Assembly (NCBI GenBank): GCA_023396795.1
Contig: JAEWUY010000116.1
Span: forward strand, 1 to 7,061
Length of the DNA: 7,061 nucleotides
Origin: Bacillota bacterium
GTDB taxonomy: Bacteria > Bacillota_I > Bacilli_A > RFN20 > CAG-826
Direction: 5' to 3'
The notes beneath the pieces are model-generated. The model searched no databases. It was not told the origin of the DNA and worked only from the letters and a program-made list of their open reading frames with translations. Below are positions 5,690-7,061 of the stretch, in pieces. Position 1 is the stretch's first letter. Every line of letters starts with the position of its first letter. The position numbers and the translations under genes are program-made.

Positions 5690-6343
5690 ATGCTTAAAAA
5701 ACTGACTAAAGAAAAGATTGATGACATCTTAGAAACCGGGATTAACGAATTTGCTGAGCTTGGCTTAGACCGAGCTAACATTAATGTAATTGCCAAGAAA
5801 GCCGGTATTAGTGTCGGCGTTCTTTACAAGTATTACCAAGATAAGGAAGTTTTCTTTTTAGCGTGTCTTGATAAAAGTCTCGCGGTTCTCGAAAATGTCG
5901 TTGCTGACTTTCTAAGTGGCACCGATAAAATCATGGTACGCGCCGAAAAGATTATTCGCGCCGTTCAATTTTATTCGCGAAAGCACACTAACTACATCAA
6001 GATGTACAACTCGATTACTGTGGGGAGTAATAAGCGTTTTGCCCCAGAGTTAGCCAAAAGAATTGAAGGCTTAACGGCGAAGGTTTATGCCGAATTTATT
6101 GCCCGGGCCATTATTGATGGTGATGTTCGCGGCGATATTGACAATCGGATGTTTGCTTTCTTCTTTGATAGTTTACTAATGATGATGCAGTTTTCGTATA
6201 GTTGTGACTATTACATGGAACGCTTTAAAGTTTATTGTGGCGACGAAGTCCTTGAACAGGATGAACGCGTGGTCCAACAGTTTTTAAAGTTTATCGAATC
6301 AGCCTTTACCTTTGAACAATCGCAAATTAAACATAAAACCTAA
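5690..6343 (+). CDS. TetR/AcrR-family transcriptional regulator
   Basis: This 217-aa protein has the TetR arrangement: an N-terminal three-helix DNA-binding domain (about 7-55) and a longer all-helical ligand/dimer domain. The helix-turn-helix is clear at INVIAKKAGISVGVLYKYY (31-49), followed by the typical QDKEVFFLACLDK. The C-terminal part carries no recognisable ligand motif; it is rich in aromatic and Met residues (MFAFFFDSLLMMMQFSYS), as expected of a hydrophobic ligand pocket or dimer face. It begins one base after the aldolase stop and ends 20 bp before the kinase, so it is made with the enzymes it probably controls, and feedback on the promoter at 2964-2992 is likely (inference). Candidate binding sites are the inverted repeats at 3005-3022 and 2938-2949 and the shared TAGATGAGT word. 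It is most likely a repressor released by a pathway intermediate, which is not demonstrable here. Confidence 0.88.
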   Translation: MLKKLTKEKIDDILETGINEFAELGLDRANINVIAKKAGISVGVLYKYYQDKEVFFLACLDKSLAVLENVVADFLSGTDKIMVRAEKIIRAVQFYSRKHTNYIKMYNSITVGSNKRFAPELAKRIEGLTAKVYAEFIARAIIDGDVRGDIDNRMFAFFFDSLLMMMQFSYSCDYYMERFKVYCGDEVLEQDERVVQQFLKFIESAFTFEQSQIKHKT

Positions 6344-6350
6344 GCCAAGA

Positions 6351-6357
6351 AAGAAGG
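6351..6357 (+). promoter_or_regulatory. Ribosome binding site of the FGGY kinase
   Basis: AAGAAGG lies 6 nt before ATG 6364 in the 20-bp gap after the TetR stop. Confidence 0.6.
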
Positions 6358-6363
6358 CACAAG

Positions 6364-7061
6364 ATGAAACATGTCATTGCCTATGACATCGGGACGACCG
6401 GCGTTAAAACCTGTCTCTTTAGGATTGATGAGACCATTACTTTAATTAGTAGCGCTCATCACGGCTACGGACTTTATCTTCTTGATAATGGTGGAGCCGA
6501 GCAAGACGCCGAAGAATGGTGGGAGGCGATGCGTGTTACCACGCAAGAATTGTTTCGTCAGAGTAATTTAAAACCTAGTGATATTGCTGGCATATCCTTT
6601 TGCTCACAAATGCAAGGCTTAGTCGTTGTTGATGAACAAGGCAAAGCCTTAAGACGAGCGATGAGTTATATGGATCAAAGATCCAAACAAGAACTTAAAA
6701 ATGGTATGGGTGGTGGTCTTGAATTTGAAGGGGCCAACCTTGTGAAGTTATTAAAAAGTCTTTTAATTACTCATGCCGCCTCCTTAAGCGTCAAAGATCC
6801 CTTATGGAAATATAAGTGGGTTGAAAATAATGAACCAGAAGTTTTTGCAAAAATACATAAATGGCTTGATGTTAAAGAGTATTTAATTGGGCGATGCACG
6901 AATCGTTATATTATGACTCGCGATTCGGCTTATTCGACCTTTCTTTATGACACACGCAAAGGCCATGAAGGATGGAGTAAAACCCTTTGTCATACTTTTG
7001 GTGTTAAACAAGAACATTTACCGGAAATTATTAAGGCCACTGATTTGGTCGGTGGGTTAAC
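6364..7061 (+). CDS. FGGY-family carbohydrate kinase, xylulokinase-like (3' end outside window)
   Basis: The first 232 codons of a probable ATP-dependent sugar or polyol kinase; FGGY kinases are usually about 480-530 aa. The N-terminal actin-like fold shows the phosphate-binding loop D8-I-G-T-T-G-V-K, then EQDAEEWWEA (about 45-54), ISFCSQMQG (77-85, matching the GQMHG region of xylulokinases), and SYMDQRS (101-107, the usual D-x-R substrate motif, D104/R106). A later stretch, KWVENNEPEVFAKIHKWLDVKEYLIG, corresponds to the usual WlkeneP..f..i.....pkDyl block. The catalytic Asp, expected near residue 235-240, and the C-terminal domain lie beyond the window. Being in one operon with a class II aldolase fits the classic kinase-then-aldolase logic of ketose breakdown (xylulose/ribulose/fuculose type), with the true substrate unknown. 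The frame is open to the edge with no sign of damage. Confidence 0.88.
   Translation, partial: MKHVIAYDIGTTGVKTCLFRIDETITLISSAHHGYGLYLLDNGGAEQDAEEWWEAMRVTTQELFRQSNLKPSDIAGISFCSQMQGLVVVDEQGKALRRAMSYMDQRSKQELKNGMGGGLEFEGANLVKLLKSLLITHAASLSVKDPLWKYKWVENNEPEVFAKIHKWLDVKEYLIGRCTNRYIMTRDSAYSTFLYDTRKGHEGWSKTLCHTFGVKQEHLPEIIKATDLVGGL

Overview
The window looks like a catabolic gene cluster from a low-to-moderate GC bacterium. Purine-rich Shine-Dalgarno sites, AT-rich wobble positions, tight gene packing and the protein styles suggest Bacillota or Mycoplasmatota-like Bacilli/Clostridia, possibly an anaerobe. TGG encodes Trp and no gene needs UGA read-through, so the standard code fits. The lineage is inferred from style only. 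No rRNA, tRNA, mobile element or CRISPR array is visible.

Layout: (1) 1-1052, minus strand: the first 350 codons of an Old Yellow Enzyme-type NADH:flavin oxidoreductase/enoate reductase, running off the left edge. (2) 1053-1188: a divergent control region with an 8-bp inverted repeat and three GTTTCA/TGAAAC half-sites. (3) 1189-2929, plus strand: a two-gene aconitase X (AcnX), with the large catalytic subunit and the small swivel subunit one base apart. (4) 2930-3042: a compact control region with a good sigma-70-type promoter, a palindrome upstream of it and another just downstream of the predicted transcription start. (5) 3043 to the right edge: a tightly packed operon of a class-III aminotransferase (glutamate-1-semialdehyde aminomutase-like), a two-domain class II aldolase, a TetR-family regulator and an FGGY carbohydrate kinase (first 232 codons only).

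How the genes may work together: the set covers dehydration (AcnX), C=C reduction (Old Yellow Enzyme), PLP-dependent amino transfer or migration (aminotransferase), phosphorylation (FGGY kinase) and aldol cleavage (aldolase), with a cluster-specific TetR repressor. I do not recognise this combination as a named pathway. It does not match the known AcnX context of cis-3-hydroxyproline breakdown, because no pyrroline-2-carboxylate reductase or proline racemase is visible, nor heme synthesis, because no hem genes are near. A plausible reading is degradation of an uncharacterised hydroxylated or amino sugar acid, but the substrate cannot be read from the sequence.

The most specific regulatory observation is a 9-bp word, TAGATGAGT, found immediately upstream of the predicted -10 box of both the oxidoreductase promoter (minus strand) and the aminotransferase promoter (plus strand), in the same orientation relative to transcription. 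This would make the divergent oxidoreductase and the operon one regulon, perhaps under the TetR protein encoded here.
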